A stretch of DNA of 64,000 nt from Merdivicinus sp050943495 (GTDB lineage: Bacteria; Bacillota; Clostridia; Oscillospirales; Ruminococcaceae), in the NCBI GenBank assembly GCA_050943495.1, contig JBMNPH010000001.1, positions 434,001 to 498,000 of the forward strand, in the 5' to 3' direction. The position numbers and the translations under genes are program-made. The notes under the pieces were generated by a model. It was given only the letters and a program-made list of their open reading frames with translations, was not told where the DNA came from and made no database searches. This document shows positions 25,184 through 34,177 of the stretch, piece by piece; the first letter of the stretch is position 1, and every line of letters begins with the position of its first letter.

Positions 25184-27403
25184 ATGCTGAAATTGAAACG
25201 ATATTTGAAGCCCTATATTGGCTTGTTGCTGATCGGAATTGCACTGCTATTCGGGCAGGCAATGCTGGAACTGACTCTGCCCAATTATATGAGCGACATT
25301 GTCAATATTGGACTGCAGCAGGGCGGAATTACTCAGGCGGCTCCGGAGGCAATTGATGAGCAAAATATGCAGTTGATGCAAAGCTTTATGACAGCAGAGG
25401 ATCAAGCTGTTGTACAGGAAGCTTATACGGTCTATAATGAGGATGCAGCAGATGTGTTGAAAAAATATCCTGCCATCCAGCAGGGCGATTATGTATTAAA
25501 GGAAGCAACAGCCGATGAAGTAAACCTTGCGTTTAGTCGTGCTTCTTATGCCTTAATTCAGTTTATGCAGCAGCTGGCATCAGAAAATGGAACCTCAGCG
25601 GATGCAGCAATGCCGGATCAGGCAGAGAGCGGACAGATTGATTTGGAAGCATTGAATCAGTTGTCTCAGATGTTGCAAATTCCGGAAATGCAGCAAAAGG
25701 CACAAGATGCCATTCAGACGGCTTCTGTTACACCGGAAAGCATGCTTTCTCAGACTGGAGTGGTATTTACCCGGGCATTTTATCAGCAATTGGGGGCAGA
25801 TACCGATCAGATTCAGACCAATTATATCTTGAAAATTGGGCTGCAGATGCTCGCACTGACGATTCTGCTAACCATTTGTGCAATCAGTGCTGGATTCTGT
25901 ATGAGCCGTTTGGGTGCAGGTGTTGGACGTGACCTTCGGCGGGATGTTTTCCGCAAGGTTACTTACTTCAATAGTCGGGAAATGGATCAGTTCTCCGGTG
26001 CAAGCCTGATTACCCGGTCCACCAATGACATCATTCAGATGCAGAATTTCCTGAGCATGGGACTGCGGATGCTGTGCTTTGCTCCGATTATGGGAATCGG
26101 TGGTCTGATTATGGGCCTTTCCAAGTGCATCAGCCTGGCGTGGGTTTTGGCTCTGGCATTGATTTTGATGTTAGGATTGATCTTAGTTCTTTTCTCGGTG
26201 GCAATGCCGCGTTTTAAGAAAATGCAGCATTTTATTGACCGTCTGAACTTAGTCAGCCGTGAAGAATTAGGGGGAATGATGGTCGTTCGTGCCTTTGCCA
26301 ATCAGCCTTTTATGCAGAAACGATTCGACCAGGCCAACCGGGATTTAACGGGGAACACATTGTTTGTCAACCGCGCGATGGCAACTATGATGCCGTTTAT
26401 GATGCTTGTCATGAATGGAATTTCGCTGCTGATTGTCTGGTTCGGCGGAAAGCAGATAGCAGAGAGCAACCTGCAGGTTGGAGATATGATGGCATTTATC
26501 CAGTATGCTATGCAGGTCATTATGAGTTTCCTCTTTATTAGTATGATGTTCATTATGGTACCGCGTGCTTCTGTTTCGGCGGAACGAATCAACGAAGTTT
26601 TGGAAACGAAAAATGCCGTGGCAGATCCTTCCAATCCAAAACATTTAAGTGAGAAAATGCAGGGAACCGTAGAATTTCACGATGTATCCTTCCGTTATGA
26701 AGGTGCAGATACCGACGTATTGGAACATATCAGTTTTACAGCCAAACCTGGTGAAACAACGGCATTTATTGGTTCAACCGGCAGCGGAAAATCGACATTA
26801 ATCAATCTGATTCCGCGTTTCTATGACGTGACAGCAGGTTCTGTTACGATTGACGGAATTGATGTACGGCAGCTGCCGCAGCAGGAACTGCGTGAAAAGA
26901 TCGGATATGTTCCGCAAAAAGGATTGCTGTTCAGCGGAACCATCGCATCCAACCTCCGCTACGGAGATCAAAATGCGCCAGATTCTCTGCTGGAGAACAG
27001 TGCAGAGATTGCGCAAGCCGCTGAATTTATCAGCAAATTGCCGGAAGGGCTTCAGACAGAGATCAGTCAGGGTGGTACCAATGTTTCCGGCGGACAGCGT
27101 CAGCGGCTTTCTATCGCACGTGCGTTGGTGAAGCAGGCTCCCATCTATATATTTGATGACACCTTTTCCGCATTGGACTTCAAAACGGATGCTGCGCTGC
27201 GCAAAGCTTTGAAAGGATATACGGAAGACGCAACGGTACTGATTGTTGCTCAGCGTGTATCGACCATCATGCATGCCGAACAAATTGTGGTGTTGGATGA
27301 GGGACGAATTGCAGGAATCGGTACACATGAAGAACTGCTGAAAACTTGCAGTACCTATCGTGAAATTGCAGAGAGTCAGCTGTCGAAGGAGGAATTGGCG
27401 TAA
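25184..27403 (+). CDS. Heterodimeric ABC exporter subunit with degenerate ATP site
   Basis: A 739-residue TMD-NBD half transporter. A long extracytoplasmic insert (about residues 50-225, Gln/Ala/Glu-rich, helical) separates the first membrane segment from the rest of the membrane domain. The nucleotide domain has Walker A GSTGSGKSTL and signature NVSGGQRQRL, but Walker B reads IYIFDDTFSALD, with Asp in place of the catalytic Glu, and the switch His is replaced by Gln (VAQRVSTI). This is the non-catalytic partner as in TM287/BmrC-type exporters. Start ATG 25184 follows GAGGAGAG; the stop overlaps the partner start. Confidence 0.92.
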   Translation: MLKLKRYLKPYIGLLLIGIALLFGQAMLELTLPNYMSDIVNIGLQQGGITQAAPEAIDEQNMQLMQSFMTAEDQAVVQEAYTVYNEDAADVLKKYPAIQQGDYVLKEATADEVNLAFSRASYALIQFMQQLASENGTSADAAMPDQAESGQIDLEALNQLSQMLQIPEMQQKAQDAIQTASVTPESMLSQTGVVFTRAFYQQLGADTDQIQTNYILKIGLQMLALTILLTICAISAGFCMSRLGAGVGRDLRRDVFRKVTYFNSREMDQFSGASLITRSTNDIIQMQNFLSMGLRMLCFAPIMGIGGLIMGLSKCISLAWVLALALILMLGLILVLFSVAMPRFKKMQHFIDRLNLVSREELGGMMVVRAFANQPFMQKRFDQANRDLTGNTLFVNRAMATMMPFMMLVMNGISLLIVWFGGKQIAESNLQVGDMMAFIQYAMQVIMSFLFISMMFIMVPRASVSAERINEVLETKNAVADPSNPKHLSEKMQGTVEFHDVSFRYEGADTDVLEHISFTAKPGETTAFIGSTGSGKSTLINLIPRFYDVTAGSVTIDGIDVRQLPQQELREKIGYVPQKGLLFSGTIASNLRYGDQNAPDSLLENSAEIAQAAEFISKLPEGLQTEISQGGTNVSGGQRQRLSIARALVKQAPIYIFDDTFSALDFKTDAALRKALKGYTEDATVLIVAQRVSTIMHAEQIVVLDEGRIAGIGTHEELLKTCSTYREIAESQLSKEELA

Positions 27404-29265
27404 TGGCACAACCAGCAATGAAAGGTCAAGGTCCCGGCATGAGAAGAGGTCCGGTTGGTCATGGTCCGGGCGGGATGATGCCCGGCGAAAAAGCCAAGGA
27501 CTTCAAAGGAACCATGAAAAAATTGATTTCCTATTTGAAAAAGTATCTGCCCAGCATCATTCTAGTATTAGTTTGTGCGGCAGCCAGCACGGTATTTTCC
27601 ATTTTTGGTCCCAAAATTTTAGGTCAGGCGACAACCAAACTATTTGAAGGATTAATTGCAATGTTGACTGGTACAGGTAGTATAGACTTTACTGCTATCG
27701 GTCAGATTCTCCTGTTTTTGGCAGCCTTGTATGTGGTCAGCGCTCTGCTCAGCTACGTACAAGGGTGGGTGATGTCCGGTGTTGCAACCAAAATTAGTTA
27801 TTCAATGCGTTCGGATATCAGCAATAAGATTGACCGACTTCCTCTCGCTTTTTTTGACCGTGTCCCGCATGGCGAAGTTTTAAGTCGGATCACAAACGAT
27901 GTGGATACAGTAACCCAAACCCTGAACCAGACACTTTCCCAGATGGTGACTCAGATTACCATGATAGTCGGTGTACTGTGCATGATGTTGTCCATTAGTC
28001 CCGTGATGACATTAGTGGCGATTTGTATACTTCCGATTAGTGTGGTGCTGGTTGTCAATGTAGTCAAACACAGCCAAAAATTTTTCCGCAGCCAGCAGGA
28101 ATATCTCGGTCATGTCAACGGACATGTAGAGGAAATGTATGGCGGTCATACGGTTGTCACAGCCTTCAACGGTCAGGAGGCCAGCATTCAGACCTTTGAG
28201 GAAATGAATCAGAAGTTATATCAGAGCGCTTGGAAAAGTCAGTTTCTGGGCGGTATGATGATGCCTTTGATGAACTTTGTCAGTAATCTGGGGTATGTAG
28301 GAATTGTAGTTTTGGGTGGCTTTTTAAGTCTCAATGGTAAAATTACGGTCGGTGATATTCAGGCATTTACCCAATATGTCCGGCAGTTTACCCAGCCGAT
28401 AACCCAGATCGCCAATATTTCCAATGTGCTGCAGCAGACTGCAGCGGCAGCGGAACGTGTTTTTGCCTTCCTGGAAGAAGAGGAAGAGGTTCCGGATCCG
28501 GAACAGCCCATTTCTGCCGATCATATTACCGGCGCTGTCAGCTTTGCACATGTGCACTTTGGATATGTTCCGGAAAAAACAATTATTCATGATTTTTCCG
28601 CAATGATCCAGCCCGGAACGAAGGTCGCAATTGTTGGGCCTACCGGTGCCGGAAAAACAACCATTGTCAAGCTGCTTATGCGTTTTTATGATGTCAGCGA
28701 AGGCGCTATTTTGCTGGATGGTTATGATGTCCGACAATTTGCCCGCGGAGATATGCGGGATGCTTTTGGCATGGTTTTACAGGATACTTGGCTGTATAAC
28801 GACACGATTCGGGAAAATATCCGATTTGGCCGCTTAAATGCAACCGATGAGGAAGTGATTGCTGCTGCGAAAGCGGCACAAGTGGATCATTTTGTTCATA
28901 CTCTTCCTCATGGTTATGATACCGAATTGAATGAAGAAGGTAGTAATGTCAGCCAAGGTCAGAAGCAGCTGCTTACGATTGCCCGGACGATTCTTTCGGA
29001 TCCAAAGATTCTAATTTTGGATGAAGCGACGTCCAGCGTCGATACCCGTACGGAAGTTGCGATCCAGCGTGCAATGGATGAGCTGACCAAAGGACGTACC
29101 AGCTTTATTATTGCGCACCGCCTTTCTACCATTCGAAATGCCGATTTGATTTTGGTGATGAAGGATGGAGATATTATTGAAACCGGTACGCATCAGGGGC
29201 TGCTCGAAAAAGGCGGATTTTACGCCAATCTGTATCAAAGCCAGTTCGCCGATACGACCGTATGA
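27403..29265 (+). CDS. Heterodimeric ABC exporter subunit with canonical Walker B
   Basis: A 620-residue half transporter partnering the preceding gene, sharing TAATG with it. N-terminal glycine/methionine-rich stretch (about 30 residues), six membrane segments, then a nucleotide domain with Walker A GPTGAGKTTI, Walker B ILILDEATSSVD (catalytic Glu present) and switch His in IIAHRLSTI. Its signature is VSQGQ rather than LSGGQ, consistent with the degenerate site being formed with the partner's Walker motifs. Likely multidrug or peptide export; substrate unknown. Confidence 0.93.
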   Translation: MAQPAMKGQGPGMRRGPVGHGPGGMMPGEKAKDFKGTMKKLISYLKKYLPSIILVLVCAAASTVFSIFGPKILGQATTKLFEGLIAMLTGTGSIDFTAIGQILLFLAALYVVSALLSYVQGWVMSGVATKISYSMRSDISNKIDRLPLAFFDRVPHGEVLSRITNDVDTVTQTLNQTLSQMVTQITMIVGVLCMMLSISPVMTLVAICILPISVVLVVNVVKHSQKFFRSQQEYLGHVNGHVEEMYGGHTVVTAFNGQEASIQTFEEMNQKLYQSAWKSQFLGGMMMPLMNFVSNLGYVGIVVLGGFLSLNGKITVGDIQAFTQYVRQFTQPITQIANISNVLQQTAAAAERVFAFLEEEEEVPDPEQPISADHITGAVSFAHVHFGYVPEKTIIHDFSAMIQPGTKVAIVGPTGAGKTTIVKLLMRFYDVSEGAILLDGYDVRQFARGDMRDAFGMVLQDTWLYNDTIRENIRFGRLNATDEEVIAAAKAAQVDHFVHTLPHGYDTELNEEGSNVSQGQKQLLTIARTILSDPKILILDEATSSVDTRTEVAIQRAMDELTKGRTSFIIAHRLSTIRNADLILVMKDGDIIETGTHQGLLEKGGFYANLYQSQFADTTV

Positions 29266-29267
29266 TG

Positions 29268-29300
29268 AAAAAATCCGATGCTTTTTGCATCGGATTTTTT
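29268..29300 (+). terminator. Terminator after the ABC exporter operon
   Basis: AAAAAATCCGATGC (29268-29281) pairs with GCATCGGATTTTTT (29287-29300), loop 5, with T run. Confidence 0.9.
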
Positions 29301-29313
29301 TTGCAATATTCTA

Positions 29314-29344
29314 TTGACAAACAATATTATATGATTTATAATAT
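29314..29344 (+). promoter_or_regulatory. Consensus promoter with PadR-type palindrome
   Basis: TTGACA (29314-29319) and TATAAT (29337-29342) are both perfect with a 17-base spacer. A perfect inverted repeat ATATTATA-5-TATAATAT (29324-29331 and 29337-29344) covers the spacer and -10 box, the expected operator for autorepression by the adjacent PadR protein. Confidence 0.85.
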
Positions 29345-29397
29345 AGACAACGGAACATGCTATATGAAATATAATATTAGAAGAAAGAGGGGATACT

Positions 29398-29724
29398 GTG
29401 GCATTTCAGATTGGATCCAGCCTGCTGGATGCATGCGTACTGTCGGTATTGGACAGCGGAGACGCCTATGGCTATCAGCTGACACAGCAGATTCGAGCAT
29501 TATTTGATATTTCCGAATCTACTTTGTATCCGGTACTGCGGCGACTGCAGAAAGAAGGGGCACTCGAAACCTATGACGAACCCTATCAGGGTCGAAATCG
29601 CCGGTATTACCGCCTGACCGGAAAGGGAAGGGGATTGTCGGAAGAATATTGCAGAGAATGGATGCAGTTCCGGGAAAAAATCGACGGATTTCTCGCAAAG
29701 AGGGAGCAACATGACAAGGAATGA
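29398..29724 (+). CDS. PadR family transcriptional regulator
   Basis: A 108-residue winged helix-turn-helix regulator of the short PadR-s2 class: SVLDSGDAYGYQLTQQI, ISESTLYPVLRRLQKEGALE and wing GRNRRYYRLTGKG. Start is GTG 29398, about 10 bases after AAAGAGGGG. It overlaps the DUF1700 gene by 14 bases. PadR-DUF1700-DUF4097 is a recurrent Bacillota operon type linked to envelope conditions. Confidence 0.93.
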   Translation: MAFQIGSSLLDACVLSVLDSGDAYGYQLTQQIRALFDISESTLYPVLRRLQKEGALETYDEPYQGRNRRYYRLTGKGRGLSEEYCREWMQFREKIDGFLAKREQHDKE

Positions 29725-30376
29725 ATATCTGGAAGCGCTGCGGAAGGGGCTGTCGTCGCTTCCGTTTCAGGAACAGGAGGATGCGCTGCAATACTATACC
29801 GAATACTTTGATGATGCTGGCGTTGAGCAGGAACAGCAGGTAATTGCAGAGTTAGGTTCACCGGAAGAGTTGGCTCGGAACATTATTCAAAATTCGATGT
29901 TCAGTCTGACACGCAATTCAGAGGAATCGGAGGAATCAAGTGAGAAGACAGGGCGACAATGGAAGGCCTTTGAGCGGGCAGAAAAGTCCGCATCTGCTGT
30001 AAAAAATTCGAATCAGGCATTATTTTGGGCATTAGTTATTCTATCGTCTATCATTTGGATTCCCCTGCTATTTGGTGTGATTGTAACGGTACTTTCTATA
30101 CTAATTGGTGCAATCGCGTTATTGGGAGGATTGGGAATTGCAGCATTGGCAATGCTAGCTGCTTCAATTTTCTGTATTGGTGCAGGATTTCCTTTATTGG
30201 CAGTTTCACCGGTAGATGCTTTGTTGTTGTTTGGTCTTGCATTGATGTATCTGGCTGGTGTAGTGCTTTTCGTGGTATTGTGTATCGCGAGTGTGAAACT
30301 TGTAATGTGGTGTTGGAAGCAGACCACTCGCTTCTTCCGGTTTCTGGGTCGGAAAATGCATGATTTTTTGAAATAA
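29711..30376 (+). CDS. DUF1700/HAAS-type membrane protein
   Basis: A 221-residue protein: an N-terminal cytoplasmic helical domain (about 1-65, NEYLEALRKGLSSLP, DALQYYTEYFDDAG, GSPEELARNI) characteristic of DUF1700/HAAS proteins that act with PadR partners, a charged linker, then about three to four membrane segments (105-205). It likely tethers or modulates the PadR regulator at the membrane; that role is inferred from family context. Confidence 0.85.
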   Translation: MTRNEYLEALRKGLSSLPFQEQEDALQYYTEYFDDAGVEQEQQVIAELGSPEELARNIIQNSMFSLTRNSEESEESSEKTGRQWKAFERAEKSASAVKNSNQALFWALVILSSIIWIPLLFGVIVTVLSILIGAIALLGGLGIAALAMLAASIFCIGAGFPLLAVSPVDALLLFGLALMYLAGVVLFVVLCIASVKLVMWCWKQTTRFFRFLGRKMHDFLK

Positions 30377-30388
30377 GGAGGGTATGTT

Positions 30389-31426
30389 ATGAAAAAGCTG
30401 ATTGGGACTTTGTTGGGAGTTAGCCTTGGTCTTGTGGTAATTGGCGGCGGAATGTACGGAGCAGCAGTTGTATGTGGTGCAAAAGGATATGAAACGAAAA
30501 TCGGAAATATTTCTCTGTCAGCGACACCGCAGGGATTTCATTTGGGTTCGGTAAGAGAAGAGTGGGAGAATCAGATAGAAAAAGATCCTGAAATGGAGAA
30601 TTCTCTTTCGATTTCTTCGCAGATGCCAGACGGAGATGAATGGCAGACATTAACGGCTCCATTTGGCAGTGCAGACTGGCAGGGAGAAGCACCAGTTGAA
30701 ATCCGTGCAGACTTGAAAATGTGTGATCTGGATATTGAAATTGGCAAAGATTTTTATTTGGGCGGTGAAGAGCTTCTCAAAGAAATGCCGATTTCTTGGA
30801 AAATTGAGGACGGTGTATTGTATCTCAAACAGGATGAAGGTTCCGAATCTCTGTGGAATGCGTTTATCGACGATGTGGATGCAAAAATCCGTGTCGTATT
30901 ACCGGCGGAAAATTCAAAACAATTATCTGCTGATATTTCGCAAGATATCGGCGATGTCGAAATTAAATCGGGCGAATGGACTTCCTTGAATGTTCGGATT
31001 GGAACTGGAGATCTCGAGATCGACAGTAGTAAGATTGATATTGCTGAAATTTCGATCGGTGCCGGAGATGTGGATCTGGAAAAGAGTTATATTTCCAATC
31101 AAATGACGGTGGAAAATGGTACTGGAGATGTAGAAGTGCATGCACAGGTTGCAAATGGAATATTTACATTGGGAGTGGGAGATTTCCAGTATGTGGATGG
31201 TGTAGGAGAACCGGAAAACCTTCAAATCGAGAGCGGTACCGGTGATATTTCTCTCCAACTTAAGGGGGATCTGACCGAATATTCTTTTGACTGTAAATCC
31301 GCACTTGGCGAAATTAAGGTGAACGGAAAAAATTCTATGGGAACTTATCAGGAAATTCGGGAAAATGTTTCGTCGATAGTCGCCGAAACGGGATTAGGAG
31401 ATATCTCCATAAAAACACAGTCATGA
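30389..31426 (+). CDS. DUF4097 family beta-strand repeat protein
   Basis: A 345-residue protein with an N-terminal membrane segment (about 4-28) and an extracellular repeat region from about 90 onward whose strands recur as GDV/GDL-containing units (DIGDVEIKSGEW, GTGDLEIDSS, GAGDVDLEKS, GTGDVEVHA, GLGDISIK), the right-handed beta-helix-like pattern of DUF4097. AAGGAGGG precedes the ATG. Third gene of the PadR operon, followed by a terminator. Biochemical role unknown. Confidence 0.85.
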   Translation: MKKLIGTLLGVSLGLVVIGGGMYGAAVVCGAKGYETKIGNISLSATPQGFHLGSVREEWENQIEKDPEMENSLSISSQMPDGDEWQTLTAPFGSADWQGEAPVEIRADLKMCDLDIEIGKDFYLGGEELLKEMPISWKIEDGVLYLKQDEGSESLWNAFIDDVDAKIRVVLPAENSKQLSADISQDIGDVEIKSGEWTSLNVRIGTGDLEIDSSKIDIAEISIGAGDVDLEKSYISNQMTVENGTGDVEVHAQVANGIFTLGVGDFQYVDGVGEPENLQIESGTGDISLQLKGDLTEYSFDCKSALGEIKVNGKNSMGTYQEIRENVSSIVAETGLGDISIKTQS

Positions 31427-31431
31427 AAAAA

Positions 31432-31462
31432 GGCTCAGCCAATAAGGCTGAGCCACTAATTT
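31432..31462. terminator. Terminator between the DUF4097 and DUF368 genes
   Basis: GGCTCAGCC (31432-31440) pairs with GGCTGAGCC (31446-31454), loop AATAA, flanked by A- and T-rich tracts, so it can serve both convergent genes. Confidence 0.85.
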
Positions 31463-31468
31463 TTTGTG

Positions 31469-32290
31469 TTATTCTGTTGTTTCTCCTGAGAGATGTGAGA
31501 GAAAACAAATTGCTGCAAATCCAGCTGCTAACATTAACGGGCACAGCAGCCAATTAATTCCGGATGGAATTCCAGGGAATACTTCTGGCAGAGATCCCAA
31601 GAGAAATCCAATAATAATAGGATAAGAGATCTGCGGAAAATCGACCATTGCTTTTTCCAAAACTTTTATCATAAGCAGCGTACCGCCCAGCATACCAATT
31701 CCCATCGGAATTAAAAAGGAAAAATCCAATGTAGAAATAGCAGTCATTGTTGGTTCATAAAGATCAAATACCAGCAGCATATAGGAGATGCTGATCCCAG
31801 GCAAGATCAGAGCAATGGCACACAATATACCGGCAAATAAAAGGGTCAGGATATAAGCGGGCATATTGGAGGAATCAACAGCAAAAAGATTATCCGGCCG
31901 GAAATACATACAAGCGACAATGGCAATTCCAAGCAAAACATATAGGGCTTGATGCGGATAAAGTTTTCCGTCTTGTTTAGCATTGTGAATTAATGCAGGG
32001 AGACCTCCCAATATCGCGCCCATAAAGAAGGAAAGCATCGGAAAATGAAATTGATTCGTTAATTGGAGGATAATTCGGGAAAAAAGGAAAACTCCCAACA
32101 AACCGCCTGCAGCAAATGTGAGAAGAAGGATTAGATGTTTTTTGACATCACGGAAAAAATGACTGACCGCAGTCAGCAATTTATCATATATATTCAGGAT
32201 TATGGCCATTGTTCCGCCGCTTACACCGGGAATCAGCATCGAGGCCCCAATAACCAAACCTTTCAGACCATTGATTAGGTGAGCTTTCAT
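31469..32290 (-). CDS. DUF368 membrane protein (PopT-type undecaprenyl phosphate translocase family)
   Basis: A 273-residue, roughly eight-segment membrane protein. The first DUF368 motif is canonical (ASMLIPGVSGGTMAI); the second is LILPGISISYMLLV, where the usual PGISGS glycine is replaced. DUF368 proteins have been reported as undecaprenyl phosphate (C55-P) recycling translocases that return the wall-lipid carrier across the membrane. It has its own promoter, divergent from the phosphate transporter. Confidence 0.85.
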   Translation of the reverse strand: MKAHLINGLKGLVIGASMLIPGVSGGTMAIILNIYDKLLTAVSHFFRDVKKHLILLLTFAAGGLLGVFLFSRIILQLTNQFHFPMLSFFMGAILGGLPALIHNAKQDGKLYPHQALYVLLGIAIVACMYFRPDNLFAVDSSNMPAYILTLLFAGILCAIALILPGISISYMLLVFDLYEPTMTAISTLDFSFLIPMGIGMLGGTLLMIKVLEKAMVDFPQISYPIIIGFLLGSLPEVFPGIPSGINWLLCPLMLAAGFAAICFLSHLSGETTE

Positions 32291-32338
32291 AAAAAAATCC
32301 TTTCCAGAAAATTAGAAGGCATTTAATACTAAATAATT

Positions 32339-32367
32339 ATTATACAATATATCAATTATTTTGGCAA
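32339..32367 (-). promoter_or_regulatory. Promoter of the DUF368 gene
   Basis: On the minus strand TTGCCA (32362-32367) and TATAAT (32339-32344) have a 17-base spacer, about 50 bases upstream of the start. Confidence 0.7.
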
Positions 32368-32406
32368 GATACAACTGTAAAAATTCCGTAAATTGTACGA
32401 ATGACC

Positions 32407-32435
32407 TTGCTGTTGTATCGGAAATATGGTACGAT
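32407..32435 (+). promoter_or_regulatory. Promoter of the phosphate transporter operon
   Basis: TTGCTG (32407-32412) and TACGAT (32430-32435), spacer 17 bases. Its position would leave almost no leader before ATG 32447, which favours ATG 32477 as the start. Confidence 0.5.
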
Positions 32436-32476
32436 AAATAGGTAAAATGAAGGTAAGGGAAGGGTATCAAAAAAAT

Positions 32477-33523
32477 ATGGCCATGTATTGGAACGAATTT
32501 ATGGATTTACTGTGCTCGTCTCCTGGCTTAATTGTGGCCTCTGTGATGATTGTAATATTGATGTTTGTGAATGGTTGGACAGATGCACCGAATGCCGTAG
32601 CATGTTGTATATCTACCCGGGCACTTCCGCCGCGTAAGGCCGTTCGTTTGGCAGTAGTAATGAACTTTTTCGGTGTATTGGCAATCAGTGTTGTGAGCAG
32701 TACCATTGCAAAGTCTATGATACAGTTGGTGGATTTTGGAACAGGAGACGCTTTGATTACCTTGAAGGCTGGGATGGCAGCTGCTGTTATCTGGTCAATG
32801 GGAAGTTGGGTCATTCGGATGCCGACGAGTAAAAGCCATGCATTGATGGCTGGGATGACCGGTGCAGGAATTGCTCTTCAAAATAGCTGGAGTGGTATCA
32901 ATGCTCAAGAATGGGGAAAAGTATTCTATGGAGTTTTGATCTCTGCTGTGGTTGGATTAGGCGGAGGATGGATCTTATCAAAAGGAATCGAATGGGCTGC
33001 TGGAGGATTGGATCGGAGGAAGGCGGCGCCATTTTTGAAGGGAGGGCAGATTGCTGCGAGCGCTGCAGTAGCTTTTCTGCATGGTGCTCAGGACGGGCAA
33101 AAATATATGGGAATTATGATGTTGGCCATCTTTTTATCTCAAGGAAAAGAACCGGTATCAGATATCAGCATTCCGATTTGGCTGATGATATTGGCATCTG
33201 TTGCGATGGCGCTGGGCACCTCAATGGGAGGTTATCGGATTATACGCACACTTGGTTTTGACTTGGTAAAAATGGAAGTTTATCACGGATTTGCAGCAGA
33301 TGTCGCGGCAGCAGTCAGCTTATTTATTTCAACAGCCGCGGGATATCCGGTGAGTACTACACACACAAAGACAACAGCAATTATTGGAGTGGGAGTATCA
33401 CAAGGATTGAGAGCAGTGAACTGGCGAATGGTTCGGGAAATTTTATGGATTTGGATCTTGACTGTTCCCTGCTGCGGGGTGTTAGGATATTTTCTGGCAA
33501 AATTTGTTTTCCGATTGTTATAA
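32477..33523 (+). CDS. pit: Inorganic phosphate transporter, PiT family
   Basis: A 348-residue low-affinity phosphate (metal-phosphate) symporter with about 10 membrane segments. The two repeated PiT signatures are visible: NGWTDAPNAVACCIS near the N-terminus and GAQDGQKYMGI at the centre, with VSTTHTKTTAIIG near the C-terminus. ATG 32477 is preferred because GGAAGGG lies 12 bases before it; ATG 32447 is the alternative. The next gene encodes its DUF47 partner. Confidence 0.93.
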   Translation: MAMYWNEFMDLLCSSPGLIVASVMIVILMFVNGWTDAPNAVACCISTRALPPRKAVRLAVVMNFFGVLAISVVSSTIAKSMIQLVDFGTGDALITLKAGMAAAVIWSMGSWVIRMPTSKSHALMAGMTGAGIALQNSWSGINAQEWGKVFYGVLISAVVGLGGGWILSKGIEWAAGGLDRRKAAPFLKGGQIAASAAVAFLHGAQDGQKYMGIMMLAIFLSQGKEPVSDISIPIWLMILASVAMALGTSMGGYRIIRTLGFDLVKMEVYHGFAADVAAAVSLFISTAAGYPVSTTHTKTTAIIGVGVSQGLRAVNWRMVREILWIWILTVPCCGVLGYFLAKFVFRLL

Positions 33524-33534
33524 AGGAGACGGAA

Positions 33535-34158
33535 ATGAAAACAACAAAAAGTTATCCTTATTATGAGGGATTTATTCAGGCAGTGGATTATGCATGCCAA
33601 TCTGCAGAATTATTGTATATATCTCTGCAAAGCTTTGATGTAGAACAAGTTGAAGAGATGATGGTGAGTCTTCATCGGATTGAACATGCAGCAGATGAAG
33701 CAAAGCATCAAATGATGAATCAACTTGCGCGCGAATTTCTCCCTCCGCTTGCGCGGGAAGATATTGTTTCATTGGCACAGGAAATTGATAATGTCACCGA
33801 TAGCATTGAAGATGTCCTGATGCGTATTTTCATGTTCCATATCCAGGTGATTCGTCCTGAGGCAATCTCGTTTGCTGATTTGATTCAACGATGCTGTATT
33901 CAGTTGAAACAGATTGTCAAAGAATTGTCCAATTTTCGAAAATCAACCATTCTTCCTGCTAGTATTATTGAGGTAAATCATCTGGAAGAAGAGGCGGATC
34001 AATTGTACTGCAATTCGATGCGGGCACTTTATGCCACGCGACTGGATCCAATTGAGACGATTTCTTGGAATGAAACCTTTGAACAGATGGAAAAATGCTG
34101 TGATTTATGTGAAAAGGTAGCCAATTTAGTAGAGACAATTGTAATGAAAAGTACCTGA
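33535..34158 (+). CDS. DUF47 family protein (PhoU-like Pit accessory protein)
   Basis: A 207-residue all-helical PhoU-like protein (HRIEHAADEAKHQMM, LAQEIDNVTDSIEDVLMR, NHLEEEADQLYCNSMRAL show the E/DxxxD metal-binding helices). ATG 33535 follows AAGGAG. DUF47 proteins next to PiT genes are thought to regulate phosphate uptake. It lies 11 bases after pit and is co-transcribed. Confidence 0.92.
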   Translation: MKTTKSYPYYEGFIQAVDYACQSAELLYISLQSFDVEQVEEMMVSLHRIEHAADEAKHQMMNQLAREFLPPLAREDIVSLAQEIDNVTDSIEDVLMRIFMFHIQVIRPEAISFADLIQRCCIQLKQIVKELSNFRKSTILPASIIEVNHLEEEADQLYCNSMRALYATRLDPIETISWNETFEQMEKCCDLCEKVANLVETIVMKST

Positions 34159-34177
34159 AATGGAGGTAATCAATAAA

